Shown here piece after piece: positions 37,427 through 45,597 of a DNA stretch of 64,000 nucleotides (the first letter of the stretch is position 1; the number at the start of each line of letters is the position of its first letter). Position numbers and translations under genes: made by a program. A model generated the notes under the pieces. The model saw only the letters and a program-made list of their open reading frames with translations, was not told the origin of the DNA and made no database searches. Source of the stretch: Mycobacterium saskatchewanense (lineage in GTDB: Bacteria; Actinomycetota; Actinomycetes; Mycobacteriales; Mycobacteriaceae). The stretch is from assembly GCF_010729105.1 (NCBI RefSeq), contig NZ_AP022573.1, positions 2,294,001-2,358,000 of the forward strand. Reading direction: 5' to 3'.

Positions 37427-38403
37427 CACTGCTCCTTCAGCTCGCGTCGGTTTGCCAAGCGCCGTAACAGCGGATTAGGCAGAACCCGCGTGGCGAACAC
37501 CATGGCCCTCTGGCCCACTGTCAACGGCCACGCCCCGTCCCGCATCGAGCCCTGCCTGGGGATGCCCAGCACGATCCTGGACACGTGGTGCATGCCGGCG
37601 GCCGGCGCAATCCTGTTGGCAACCAACAGCATCGAGGCGTCCGGGCCGACCCCGCGGCGGCGGAATGCGCTGCGCTCATCCAGCGCCGCGACCAGGCCGT
37701 CGGTGAACCGTTCGGGCCGGCGGGCGAAGCTCACCGCGAACCGCCCCCGGCTGTTCATGGTGTGGTGCAGCCGGGCGTACGGGCCGCCGAGGTCACGGGT
37801 GTCGGTGGTGCCCGCGTCGGTGATGATGTCGGTGTCATACGTGCCGGCCACCAACACGGTGACCCCGAGGCCGAACGGCGCGATCTCCACGGCCATCGAC
37901 TCAGCCCACCGCTCCAGGGCTCCCTTGGCCGCCGAGTACGGCGCGGTGCCCGGCTGCCCGCGGACCCCGGCCACGCTGGACACGAGCACGATGCGCCCCT
38001 GGCCCGCCGCCCGCATCGATGGCAACAACGCCTTGGTAAGCGCGACGGGACCCAGGACATGCGTGGCGAACATCTTCTGCCACAACATCGTATCGGTCTC
38101 CTCGACCATCCCGGCGGCGGAGATGCCGGCGTTGTGCACGAGTGCATATGGCGCGCCGACGGACTCTTCGATCGCCTCGGCGGCCGAGGCGATCGAGTCG
38201 GCGTCCAGCAGGTCGAGCTGCACGCCGACCAGCCGGTCGTCGCCCTGTCCGGCACCGGTCGCCTCGCGCAGCGGCGGCATTGCATTGTCGGGGGCGCGCA
38301 TGGCCGCGATCACGCGCCATCCCTCGAAGTACATCCGCACCGCCGACGCGAAGCCCAGTCCTCGGGAGGCGCCGGTGATGACGACCGTGCGGGGCTCAGC
38401 CAT
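37426..38403 (-). CDS. Short-chain dehydrogenase/reductase
   Basis: A 325-residue classical SDR with ITGASRGLGFASAVRMYFEG, HNAGISAAG, VLVSSVAGVRGQPGTAPYSA and AAKGALERW. The C-terminal extension of about 60 residues (RIVLGIPRQGSMRD onwards) is long for the family and ends in a basic segment. ATG 38403 overlaps the stop of the AveC-like gene by 8 bases. It is placed between a membrane protein and a P450 in an operon, so oxidation of an alcohol on the same substrate is likely. Confidence 0.88.
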   Translation of the reverse strand: MAEPRTVVITGASRGLGFASAVRMYFEGWRVIAAMRAPDNAMPPLREATGAGQGDDRLVGVQLDLLDADSIASAAEAIEESVGAPYALVHNAGISAAGMVEETDTMLWQKMFATHVLGPVALTKALLPSMRAAGQGRIVLVSSVAGVRGQPGTAPYSAAKGALERWAESMAVEIAPFGLGVTVLVAGTYDTDIITDAGTTDTRDLGGPYARLHHTMNSRGRFAVSFARRPERFTDGLVAALDERSAFRRRGVGPDASMLLVANRIAPAAGMHHVSRIVLGIPRQGSMRDGAWPLTVGQRAMVFATRVLPNPLLRRLANRRELKEQ

Positions 38404-39520
38404 TGTTGCCGGCACACCGGCCCCGACCCGGCGGTGGGGGTTGGACGTGCGGCCGTCCGCCCGGCTGCCCGCTCATCCACGTCGACCAGATGCCGACGGA
38501 GTATGGTCCTTGAGCACCGGCCCTCTCGTAGAAACCCTGCGGGTCAAAGACTTTGGCTTCCGGGTACGGCCAGGGGCAGGCGACCGACGTTGCCGCTTTA
38601 CTGGCTTTGATCACGGCGAACCACGCCCCGTAGGCAAAATACGACACGTTGATGATCGCGAACATCACCAGGAACGTCCCGAGCACCGGGCGCGCCGGGA
38701 AGACTTCGGCTTTCGCGGCAAGTTTCTCCGCCACGGATCTACCGGTGTCGTCGCGATAACACAGGATCGCCGCGGGCACCATCACGAAGGTCACCGAGAA
38801 CGACTCCCAGATCAGTGGGAACTGGAATGTCGTGCCGGTGAATACCGAACCCCAGGGGATCACCTGCGAGTAGATGTACATGCCCATGTGGACGAGCTGG
38901 ATCTCCAGCCACGCGTCGAAGACGAAGCCGATCACACAGGTCAGCAGGCCGAGGCTGACCAGCGGGTGCCGCGACACGAATGCCCGGGGCCCGCGCTTGG
39001 TCTGCAGTTTGCGCAGGATCCAGACCGCCGGAAAATAAGGCCCGAAATAGAAAGTGACGTAACCGAATACGACGAACGGCTCGACGGTCGGCGAGAGCGA
39101 CACCAGCGGCCACGACTCCGGCCAGTGGATCAGGTCGGGGTTGTACACCGCGAACGGCGCCCAGTTCATGATCGGGTCCTGCCACACGATCAGCGTGGTG
39201 CACAGGAACATCAGCAGCACCGGACTACCGGGGTTTCGCCGCCAGCCCCTGACGAACACCACGAGCAGCACCGACAGCATGACCACGGTGGAGATGTGCA
39301 GGAACGTGATGTAGTCCAAGCCGAAGACGAATCGGACGGGGCGCGGCCGGCCCTGCACGTTCGGGTTGGCCACACGCGGGTCGAGGGCGGTGCGGCAGTT
39401 CGCGACGAAGAACAGCACGAACGCCGCCAGGGCGGCGCCGGCGACCCATCCGCCCCGGCCGCGTTTCTCACCCGGCCGGCTGGCCGCCTCGTCCGTGGCG
39501 TGTGACTGGTCGGTGGACAT
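38396..39520 (-). CDS. Spirocyclase AveC-like membrane protein
   Basis: A 374-residue membrane protein with about seven or eight hydrophobic segments. It starts with a charged cytoplasmic end (about 25 residues) and then WVAGAALAAFVLFFVANCRT; polar conserved patches include WQDPIMNWAPFAVYNPDLIH and FGYVTFYFGPYFPAVWILRK. This fits the AveC family, whose founder acts in spiroketal formation in avermectin synthesis; mycobacterial copies have no proven reaction. GGGAGGAGG precedes ATG 39520, 3 bases after the stop of the binding-protein gene. The last 20 residues are Pro/Gly-rich. Confidence 0.8.
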   Translation of the reverse strand: MSTDQSHATDEAASRPGEKRGRGGWVAGAALAAFVLFFVANCRTALDPRVANPNVQGRPRPVRFVFGLDYITFLHISTVVMLSVLLVVFVRGWRRNPGSPVLLMFLCTTLIVWQDPIMNWAPFAVYNPDLIHWPESWPLVSLSPTVEPFVVFGYVTFYFGPYFPAVWILRKLQTKRGPRAFVSRHPLVSLGLLTCVIGFVFDAWLEIQLVHMGMYIYSQVIPWGSVFTGTTFQFPLIWESFSVTFVMVPAAILCYRDDTGRSVAEKLAAKAEVFPARPVLGTFLVMFAIINVSYFAYGAWFAVIKASKAATSVACPWPYPEAKVFDPQGFYERAGAQGPYSVGIWSTWMSGQPGGRPHVQPPPPGRGRCAGNNG

Positions 39521-39523
39521 GGG

Positions 39524-40642
39524 TCAGGCCTCCTCCCCGAACCGGTCGACCAGATGCGAAGTGACACCGTCGGCGTCGAGGGTGCGTGCCACCAGGTAGC
39601 CGGCACCCATCCACGCCCGTCGCGTCCATTTGCCGAACGACACGCGAGTGCCGGGTGCGCCCGACGCGGCGGGCATCATCTTCACCCTCTCCAGCGCCTC
39701 CTTGACACCACGCGGGCTGAGCGGGTGCGCCTCGGCAAAGGCATGCACGAGCGTGGCGGCGACGTCGTGATTGACCACGGGCACGCAGTATTCGGGGCGC
39801 CTACCGCCGTACTTTGTGGCGTACCGGTCGAGAAAGCCTTGGCCGAGCCGATTCCGTTCGTCGTACTGATCGACCCCGATCCAGCCCGTGAACGCGTCCC
39901 ACATGGTCGGATTCACCCACGCGTTCTGGAAGGCCGTGGTCGTGAACCTGGGCGGGTCCCAGTCGACCGCCTGCAGCGCAGGGTTGACGAACACGATCCC
40001 GAACCCGAAACCCAGGTGCACGATCGCTTCGACCTTCGCGTCGTGCAGGGTGCGCACGGCGCCGCCGATGTCCTGCGCGGTCTGCGCGATCGCGGCTTCG
40101 GCGACGATGCGAACGCCCTTGCGCCGGCACGCGCTTCGCAGATTCCTGAGGTAGCTTTCGCCGATCAGGCTCTGCTCGACGAGGACCCCGATCTCGGTGA
40201 TCCCCCGCTTGCCGACGAGGTCGGCGATGAAGATCGGCTCGTCGGTCATCGATCCCTGCGGGAAGGCGAAAGTCCACTCGCCCAACCAGTCATCGGTGCC
40301 CGTGACGCTGATCGCCGGGACCTTGAATCTATCTTCGATTGCCTCGCGGGTGGGCACGCAGTTGTCGGTGATGTGCGGACCGAACACCACCAGGCAGCCC
40401 TCGTCCACCAGCTCACCGAAGGCGTCGACTACCGCCTTGACCGAGCCCTTGGGCAGCCCCTCCACTTCGCGATACCGCATTTCGACGGGCCGGTCCAGCA
40501 GCCCGTGCTCGACGGCCTCGGAGAAGACGAGATCGAAGCATCGCGTGAAGTCGGCCTTCATCCCGTCCGGGAAACCCGGGGGAAGCGTGAAGTCCATCAA
40601 GTAGCCGACCTTGATCGGCTCCGCGCTGCTTTCGTAGGACAT
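39524..40642 (-). CDS. Leu/Ile/Val-type substrate-binding protein without signal peptide
   Basis: A 372-residue periplasmic-binding-protein type I fold, as in ABC amino-acid or urea receptors: IKVGYLMDFTLPPGFPDGMK, VVFGPHITDNCVPTREAIED, ITEIGVLVEQSLIGESYLRN, and YGGRRPEYCVPVVNHDVAAT. The N-terminus (MSYESSAEPIKVGYL) goes straight into the first beta strand, with no signal peptide or lipobox, and no ABC permease or ATPase gene is near. It should therefore be cytosolic, binding a ligand for sensing or handing it to enzymes. GGGAGG precedes ATG 40642. It is the first gene of the four-gene operon. Confidence 0.85.
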   Translation of the reverse strand: MSYESSAEPIKVGYLMDFTLPPGFPDGMKADFTRCFDLVFSEAVEHGLLDRPVEMRYREVEGLPKGSVKAVVDAFGELVDEGCLVVFGPHITDNCVPTREAIEDRFKVPAISVTGTDDWLGEWTFAFPQGSMTDEPIFIADLVGKRGITEIGVLVEQSLIGESYLRNLRSACRRKGVRIVAEAAIAQTAQDIGGAVRTLHDAKVEAIVHLGFGFGIVFVNPALQAVDWDPPRFTTTAFQNAWVNPTMWDAFTGWIGVDQYDERNRLGQGFLDRYATKYGGRRPEYCVPVVNHDVAATLVHAFAEAHPLSPRGVKEALERVKMMPAASGAPGTRVSFGKWTRRAWMGAGYLVARTLDADGVTSHLVDRFGEEA

Positions 40643-40682
40643 CCGACCTCCCGGATGACGGACCGGCGGACCGTCAGCGTCA

Positions 40683-40701
40683 ACCTAATATTTGTTCCGA
40701 C
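40683..40701 (+). promoter_or_regulatory. Shared cluster element, copy 1
   Basis: ACCTAATATTTGTTCCGAC lies 41 bases upstream of the first gene of the binding protein-AveC-SDR-P450 operon, which reads on the opposite strand to the element as written. It matches the ACC-N-AA-N4-TG(T/C)TC form of the copies at 43281, 44372 and 48147. Opposite orientation relative to the gene suggests a binding site rather than only a promoter. Confidence 0.5.
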
Positions 40702-40724
40702 CCTAGCCGTGGCCGTATGCAGCG

Positions 40725-41531
40725 TCAATCACCGGAGCGCTGGGTCCCGTTCAGGTAGACGTCGATCATCTCGCAAAGTGCCCCGCCCACCGCCACGTCG
40801 TCAGTCAGCGGCCCGGCGATCGCGGCCCGCGCCGCCTGCCGCATCGGCAGCCCCTCGGCGACGAGCCTCCCCGCGGCGACGAGCACCCGGGTTGACGCGA
40901 CTTCACGCAGCCCCCCCGCTTCCAGCCGCCGGATGGCCTGTCCGAAGCGCACCAGCTCGGCCGCGGTGGCACCGTCCACGCCCGCCTCGTGCGCGACGAT
41001 CTTCTCTTCGACGTCCGGTGCGGGAAAACCGAATTCGATGGCGACCATGCGCTGCCGCGTCGAGTCCTTCAGGTCCTTGAGCACGCTTTGGTAGCCGGGG
41101 TTGTACGACACCACCAGACCGAATTCGGGCGCCGCGTCCAGCGTGACGCCGAGACGCTCGATGGGCAGCTGCCGGCGGTGGTCGGCCAGCGGGTGCAGCA
41201 CCACGGTGGTGTCCTGCCGAGCCTCGACGACCTCGTCGAGATAGCAGATTGCCCCCTCGCGCACCGCACGGGTCAGCGGGCCGTCCACCCAGACCGTCTC
41301 GTCGCCGCGCAGCAGATAGCGGCCGACGAGATCGGCGGTGGTGAGGTCGTCATGGCAGGCGACCGTGATGAGCGGCCGGCCCAGGTCGTAGGCCATCGCT
41401 TCGACGAAGCGCGTCTTGCCGCAGCCCGTCGGCCCCTTCAACACGAGTGCCAGACCCTGTCGGTAGGCCGCCTTGAAGACCGCCTCCTCGCCCGCGATGG
41501 CCGTGTAATAGGGCCGGACGTCGTTCGTCAC
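40725..41531 (-). CDS. MoxR-type AAA+ ATPase, NorQ/CbbQ-like
   Basis: A 268-residue AAA+ protein. Walker A GPTGCGKT at residues 33-40, Walker B ICYLDEV near 95-101, sensor-like VVSYNPGYQS, and an arginine-rich lid. NorQ/CbbQ proteins work with a VWA partner to remodel or insert cofactors into metalloenzymes such as nitric oxide reductase and Rubisco. GTG 41531 overlaps the VWA gene's TGA (GTGA), so the pair is coupled. No nor, cbb or gvp genes are near; client enzymes could be the neighbouring P450s or dehydrogenases (inference). Confidence 0.9.
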   Translation of the reverse strand: MTNDVRPYYTAIAGEEAVFKAAYRQGLALVLKGPTGCGKTRFVEAMAYDLGRPLITVACHDDLTTADLVGRYLLRGDETVWVDGPLTRAVREGAICYLDEVVEARQDTTVVLHPLADHRRQLPIERLGVTLDAAPEFGLVVSYNPGYQSVLKDLKDSTRQRMVAIEFGFPAPDVEEKIVAHEAGVDGATAAELVRFGQAIRRLEAGGLREVASTRVLVAAGRLVAEGLPMRQAARAAIAGPLTDDVAVGGALCEMIDVYLNGTQRSGD

Positions 41532-43249
41532 GCAAACCTCCGATGGACCGCGCGGCGCGACTCGGCCGAGCGCAGCGCGGATCGAAACAGCGGTCCGATC
41601 ACACCGGCGAGTTGATCCGGGCACGAGGCGGTCGTGTGCGCGGCGCTGCCGAACACCCGCCGCAGCGAGCGCACGTCGGTGCCCGCGCCGACTGTCAGGC
41701 ACACGCAACCGGTGCCGCGGCGGCGGGCCTCGCCCAGGGCGCGGTGCGCGTCCGCGGCGCCGTAGGGGCGTTCATACCCGTGGTCGTAGGCGAGTCCGTC
41801 GGACACGACAACCAGCAGTCGCCTGGACGTGCCGCCGCGGGCCTCCAGGACCGCCGACCCGTGACGGATGGCCGCCCCGAGGCGCGAGTAGGCACCGGGC
41901 TCGAGGCTGTTGAGCCGCTTCATGACTCGGGAGTCCAGGTGGTCGTCGAACCGTTTGACCGCCACCATGCTCACCGCCCGCCGGCCCTGCGAGTAGTAGG
42001 CGTACAAAGCGACCCGGTCACCGAGGCCGTCCAGCGCGACCGCGAGGTTGGCAACGGTCGCGCGCTGGTGCTCGTGCACCGTCCGTCCCAGGGTCCCGGG
42101 CTCCCCCGCCGATCCCGAAACGTCGAGAAGGAGCAGCACGGCCAGGTCGCGCCGGCGCCGCACGGTGTCAAAGTAGACCGCTTCGCCGGGTACGGACCCG
42201 GCCGCCGCGTCGACACGCGCTTCGACCGCCGCGTCGATGTCGATGTCGTCGCCCTGCGACTGGCGGCGGCGCCGGTGCAGGCCCATCCCCAGGCGCGAGA
42301 GGGCGCGCCGCACGCCGGCAGCATCGTCGATTGCCTGCGTCGCCTGCGCTTTGATCGCCGGCTCGACCTCCCACACGGTGCACCATGCGTGCCGATACGT
42401 CCGACGGGTGGCGTCCCATTCCGGATACGGGATGCCCTGCCCCGCCGTCGAGGGCCGCTCGTCGCGCACATCGGCCCCCGACGCAGACGCCAGCGACGAC
42501 ACGGCGCGCGAACCGCGGGGCCCCGAATTAGTCCGATGCGTGGGCGAATCCGCACCCGGCGGTCCGGCCCCGCGGCCGTTCTTGCGCGCCGGCGACAGCA
42601 GTTTCTTCAGCCATCTCCCGATCAAGCCGCCCCCGCCGACGAGGCTGGTGAACAAGTCCGGGCCATCGGAATCGTCGGTCGCGCCGTCATCGAGATCCGC
42701 GAGTTCGCGCGCTCCGGGACCCCGCGGCACATGTTGCGGATCCTCCCGGTCCTCCTGTCGTTGCGCCGCTGCGGAACACGCGGAGAGCACCTTGGCGGGA
42801 CGAATCACCCCGAATTCGGTCGGCGGGTCGTCGAGCTTGCCGCGCCCCATGGCTATCCGAAGCGACATCGCCGGCGAACGGCTGCGACCCGCGATCTCCT
42901 GGTCGCCGAATGATGCCAGAATTCCCGGCAGCACATCGCGATTGGCGGCCAGCGCACGGTGGCCCTCGACCGCCAGGAAGCGCCTGGCCAGCCGCGGGTG
43001 TCGCACCATGGGGCGAAGCACGTCTGGGTGCAGGCTGCCCGCCGCGATCATCGACGCATGCACGGCGACCGCCTTCAGGGCGCGGTGTTCGCCCCCGGCC
43101 GGAGCACCGGCCGCCACGTGAATCGTCTGGCCGTCCGTCCACGGCGATTGGCCCGCTGGCAATTCGACGACCGCCACCGTTCGGCCAGCGAGCGCGGACG
43201 CGATCATGCCCAGGCCCGGCAGCCGGTCGGCACGGGCGTCGTTCCCCAC
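41528..43249 (-). CDS. NorD-like VWA-domain protein
   Basis: A 573-residue protein with a C-terminal von Willebrand A domain. The MIDAS motif is LLLLDVSGSAG (DxSxS), followed by VVVSDGLAYDHGY and the closing CVCLTVGAGTDVRSLRRVFG. The N-terminal half resembles the NorD/CoxE helper region and has a disordered acidic-to-basic middle (RKNGRGAGPPGADSP). GTG 43249 has GGAGG 8 bases upstream and is preferred over TTG 43285, which would lie in the promoter element. It pairs with the AAA+ ATPase that follows. Confidence 0.85.
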   Translation of the reverse strand: MGNDARADRLPGLGMIASALAGRTVAVVELPAGQSPWTDGQTIHVAAGAPAGGEHRALKAVAVHASMIAAGSLHPDVLRPMVRHPRLARRFLAVEGHRALAANRDVLPGILASFGDQEIAGRSRSPAMSLRIAMGRGKLDDPPTEFGVIRPAKVLSACSAAAQRQEDREDPQHVPRGPGARELADLDDGATDDSDGPDLFTSLVGGGGLIGRWLKKLLSPARKNGRGAGPPGADSPTHRTNSGPRGSRAVSSLASASGADVRDERPSTAGQGIPYPEWDATRRTYRHAWCTVWEVEPAIKAQATQAIDDAAGVRRALSRLGMGLHRRRRQSQGDDIDIDAAVEARVDAAAGSVPGEAVYFDTVRRRRDLAVLLLLDVSGSAGEPGTLGRTVHEHQRATVANLAVALDGLGDRVALYAYYSQGRRAVSMVAVKRFDDHLDSRVMKRLNSLEPGAYSRLGAAIRHGSAVLEARGGTSRRLLVVVSDGLAYDHGYERPYGAADAHRALGEARRRGTGCVCLTVGAGTDVRSLRRVFGSAAHTTASCPDQLAGVIGPLFRSALRSAESRRAVHRRFA

Positions 43250-43277
43250 GCTCAACCTCCGAGCCGTCAGCGGTTCA

Positions 43278-43306
43278 TTGACCAAATTTCTGTTCCACCG
43301 TAAGGT
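43278..43306 (+). promoter_or_regulatory. Promoter with shared cluster element, copy 2
   Basis: TTGACC (43278-43283) and TAAGGT (43301-43306) with a 17-base spacer form a sigma-A-like promoter for the SDR at 43367. The element ACCAAATTTCTGTTCCACC (43281-43299) fills the -35 edge and spacer, where a repressor would block RNA polymerase. The divergent NorD/NorQ-like operon starts 32 bases to the left and could share the site. Confidence 0.55.
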
Positions 43307-43366
43307 CCGCTTCGATTGCCGTCAATCAACAGCTGGCGGTCGGCTTCGGTTGGTCAGGAGCGCAAC

Positions 43367-44338
43367 ATGATTGATTTCACCGGCCGGGTGGCCGTGGTCA
43401 CCGGCGCCGGACGCGGGCTGGGGCGACTGTACGCGCTGGATCTGGCGCGGCGGGGGGCCGCCGTGGTGGTCAACGACCTCGGCGGGTCGATGCGTGGCGG
43501 GGGCGCCGACTCCGGTGTCGCCGACGAAGTGGTCGGCGAAATCACAAACGCGGGCGGCACGGCGGTCGCCTCCTATGACTCGGTCGCCACCGCCGCGGGC
43601 GGCCAAGCGATAGTCGAGGCGGCAGTGGAGTCGTTCGGGCGACTCGACGCGGTCGTCAGCAATGCGGGAATCTTCGGCAGCGTGCCGTTCGAAGAACTCT
43701 CGCCCGACGACTGGACACGCATGCTGCGCGTGCACCTCGACGGCGGCTTCTATGTGTCCCAGCCGGCGTACCGGGTGATGAAGCGCAACGGCGGCGGCCG
43801 TTTCGTCTTCATCTCCTCCTCCGCCGGGATCTTCGGGCAGCCGATGGAAGCTCACTACGCCGCGGCCAAGGCCGGACTGGTGGGGCTGACCAACGTGGTC
43901 GCCATCGAGGGGGAAGCTCATGGCATCCTCGCCAATTCCGTCATGCCAACCGGATTTTCCCGGATGGTCACCGAAACCGTCGGCGACCCGAAATTCCTTG
44001 CCGAGTCAGGCTTCATGCGGGCCATTCGGCCCGAACTCGTCGTGCCGCTGGTGACCTTCCTGGCGAGCACCGCCTGCACCTTCACTCACCGCAACTATTC
44101 GGCCGCCGCCGGACGCTACGCGCGTGTGTTCGTCGGCCTGGGCGAGGGTTGGTTGGCCGACGCCGACAGCGAGCCGACTGCGGAAGACATCGAGGACCAT
44201 CTCGAGGAGCTGTCCTCCACGAAGCCGTTCTTAGTGCCCGCTTCGATCGTCGACGAGGTGCTGGAGGTGTGTGAGCGCCGTGGCATCAGCGCTATGCCGA
44301 ACGATGCCGACGTCGCATTCCCCCGTCCTCGCGGGTGA
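43367..44338 (+). CDS. SDR dehydrogenase, multifunctional-enzyme type 2 (HSD17B4-like)
   Basis: A 323-residue SDR with VTGAGRGLGRLYALDLARRG, then NDLGGSMRGGGADSGVADEV, the extended loop typical of the peroxisomal multifunctional enzyme type 2 dehydrogenases of beta-oxidation. Catalytic Ser in FVFISSSAG and YAAAKAGLVGL. The last about 70 residues (TAEDIEDHLEELSSTKPFLV) form a helical tail also seen in bile-acid and steroid side-chain enzymes. CAGGAG precedes ATG 43367. Its own promoter carries the shared element; the acyl-CoA dehydrogenases follow. Confidence 0.9.
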   Translation: MIDFTGRVAVVTGAGRGLGRLYALDLARRGAAVVVNDLGGSMRGGGADSGVADEVVGEITNAGGTAVASYDSVATAAGGQAIVEAAVESFGRLDAVVSNAGIFGSVPFEELSPDDWTRMLRVHLDGGFYVSQPAYRVMKRNGGGRFVFISSSAGIFGQPMEAHYAAAKAGLVGLTNVVAIEGEAHGILANSVMPTGFSRMVTETVGDPKFLAESGFMRAIRPELVVPLVTFLASTACTFTHRNYSAAAGRYARVFVGLGEGWLADADSEPTAEDIEDHLEELSSTKPFLVPASIVDEVLEVCERRGISAMPNDADVAFPRPRG

Positions 44339-44367
44339 TCACCATGGATGCCATGGTCACGCTCGTT

Positions 44368-44397
44368 GTTGACCAAAAATATGCTCCGACGTAGAGT
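44368..44397 (+). promoter_or_regulatory. Promoter with shared cluster element, copy 3
   Basis: TTGACC (44368-44373) and TAGAGT (44392-44397), spacer 18, lie about 40 bases before the acyl-CoA dehydrogenase start. The element ACCAAAAATATGCTCCGAC (44372-44390) overlaps the -35 and fills the spacer, as at 43281 and 48147. Confidence 0.55.
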
Positions 44398-44436
44398 CCG
44401 GCTTAGTCGCAGTCGAACGGTCAGAGTCAAGGAAAA

Positions 44437-45597
44437 GTGGACTTCTCCTACCCAGCGGAAGTGGAACGCCTCCGCACCGATCTGCGCGACTGGCTGTCCG
44501 CGAACCTTACCGAGGAGCTGGTGGCCGCCCGGCGCCCCGCGGGGCGCGACGACGCCGCAATCGAGATGCTGCGCGCCTGGAGCCGGACGATGGCCGACGC
44601 GGGCTGGGCCGCCGTCTCGTGGCCCCGCGAATACGGCGGCCGGGGCGCGACCGTCCTCGAACAACTGGTCTACACCGAGGAGACCACGCGTGCCCGGGCT
44701 CCCATGCCGCTCAACGTCATTGGGATGAACAACATCGCACCCGCGATCATGCAGTACGGGACCGAAGAACAGAAGAAGACGCTGCTGCCCCGAATGCTGC
44801 GGGCCGACGACATCTGGTGCCAGGGCATGTCCGAGCCTGAAGCGGGATCCGATCTCGCCTCCCTGCGCACGCGCGCGGTGCGCGATCGCGACGGCTTCGT
44901 CGTCAACGGCCAGAAGATCTGGACCTCGCTCGGGCATCGCGCGGACTGGTGTCAGTTGTATGTGCGCACCGATCCCGAGGTCCCGAAGCACAAGGGCATC
45001 TCATGCCTCATCGTCGACATGGCGCTGCCCGGCATCGAGGTGCGCCCGCTCGTCACGCTCAACGGTGAGGCCGATTTCGCCGAGGTGTTCTTCAACGACG
45101 TCCGGGTACCGGGCGATGCGTTGCTCGGACCCCTCAACTCCGGCTGGCAGGTGGCCACCACCACGCTGAGCCACGAGCGCGCCGGAGCCGCGCGGCTCTA
45201 CGCCGAGATGCAGGCCAGGCTGGAAGAAATGGTGGACGACTTCGCCGCGGCCCGGGAAGGACGCGCGCCCGGCCCCCTGGAGGACCCGGTGATACTGCGG
45301 CGTCTCGGCGAAATCGCCGTCCGCGTCAAGTATCTCGAGGTGCTCTGCCAGCGGTCGATCTCGGCGACGCTGCACGGCGGCGACCCGTTCGCGTCGGCCA
45401 GTCTCGCCAAGACCGTGTGGGGCGAGATCGGGCAGGATATGGCCGCCCTGGCCTTCGACGTGCTCGGCAGCCGCGGCGCCGACGGTTCGTGGGCAAGCTA
45501 CCGCCTCACCTCACGTTCGCTGACAATCGCCGGCGGAACGACACAGATCAACAAGAACATCACCGCGCAGCGGGTGCTGGGGTTGCCCCGCAAATGA
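44437..45597 (+). CDS. Acyl-CoA dehydrogenase, first subunit of a pair
   Basis: A 386-residue FAD-dependent acyl-CoA dehydrogenase. WPREYGGRG, the FAD-contact IWCQGMSEPEAGSDLASLRT, NGQKIWTSLGHRADWCQLYV, and LTIAGGTTQINKNITAQRVL near the end. The start is GTG 44437 (MDFSYPAEVERL as read). The stop overlaps the start of a second acyl-CoA dehydrogenase by ATGA. Such adjacent unequal pairs form alpha2beta2 heterotetramers in mycobacteria acting on steroid or other bulky CoA thioesters (known for cholesterol FadE pairs); that role is inferred here. Confidence 0.93.
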   Translation: MDFSYPAEVERLRTDLRDWLSANLTEELVAARRPAGRDDAAIEMLRAWSRTMADAGWAAVSWPREYGGRGATVLEQLVYTEETTRARAPMPLNVIGMNNIAPAIMQYGTEEQKKTLLPRMLRADDIWCQGMSEPEAGSDLASLRTRAVRDRDGFVVNGQKIWTSLGHRADWCQLYVRTDPEVPKHKGISCLIVDMALPGIEVRPLVTLNGEADFAEVFFNDVRVPGDALLGPLNSGWQVATTTLSHERAGAARLYAEMQARLEEMVDDFAAAREGRAPGPLEDPVILRRLGEIAVRVKYLEVLCQRSISATLHGGDPFASASLAKTVWGEIGQDMAALAFDVLGSRGADGSWASYRLTSRSLTIAGGTTQINKNITAQRVLGLPRK

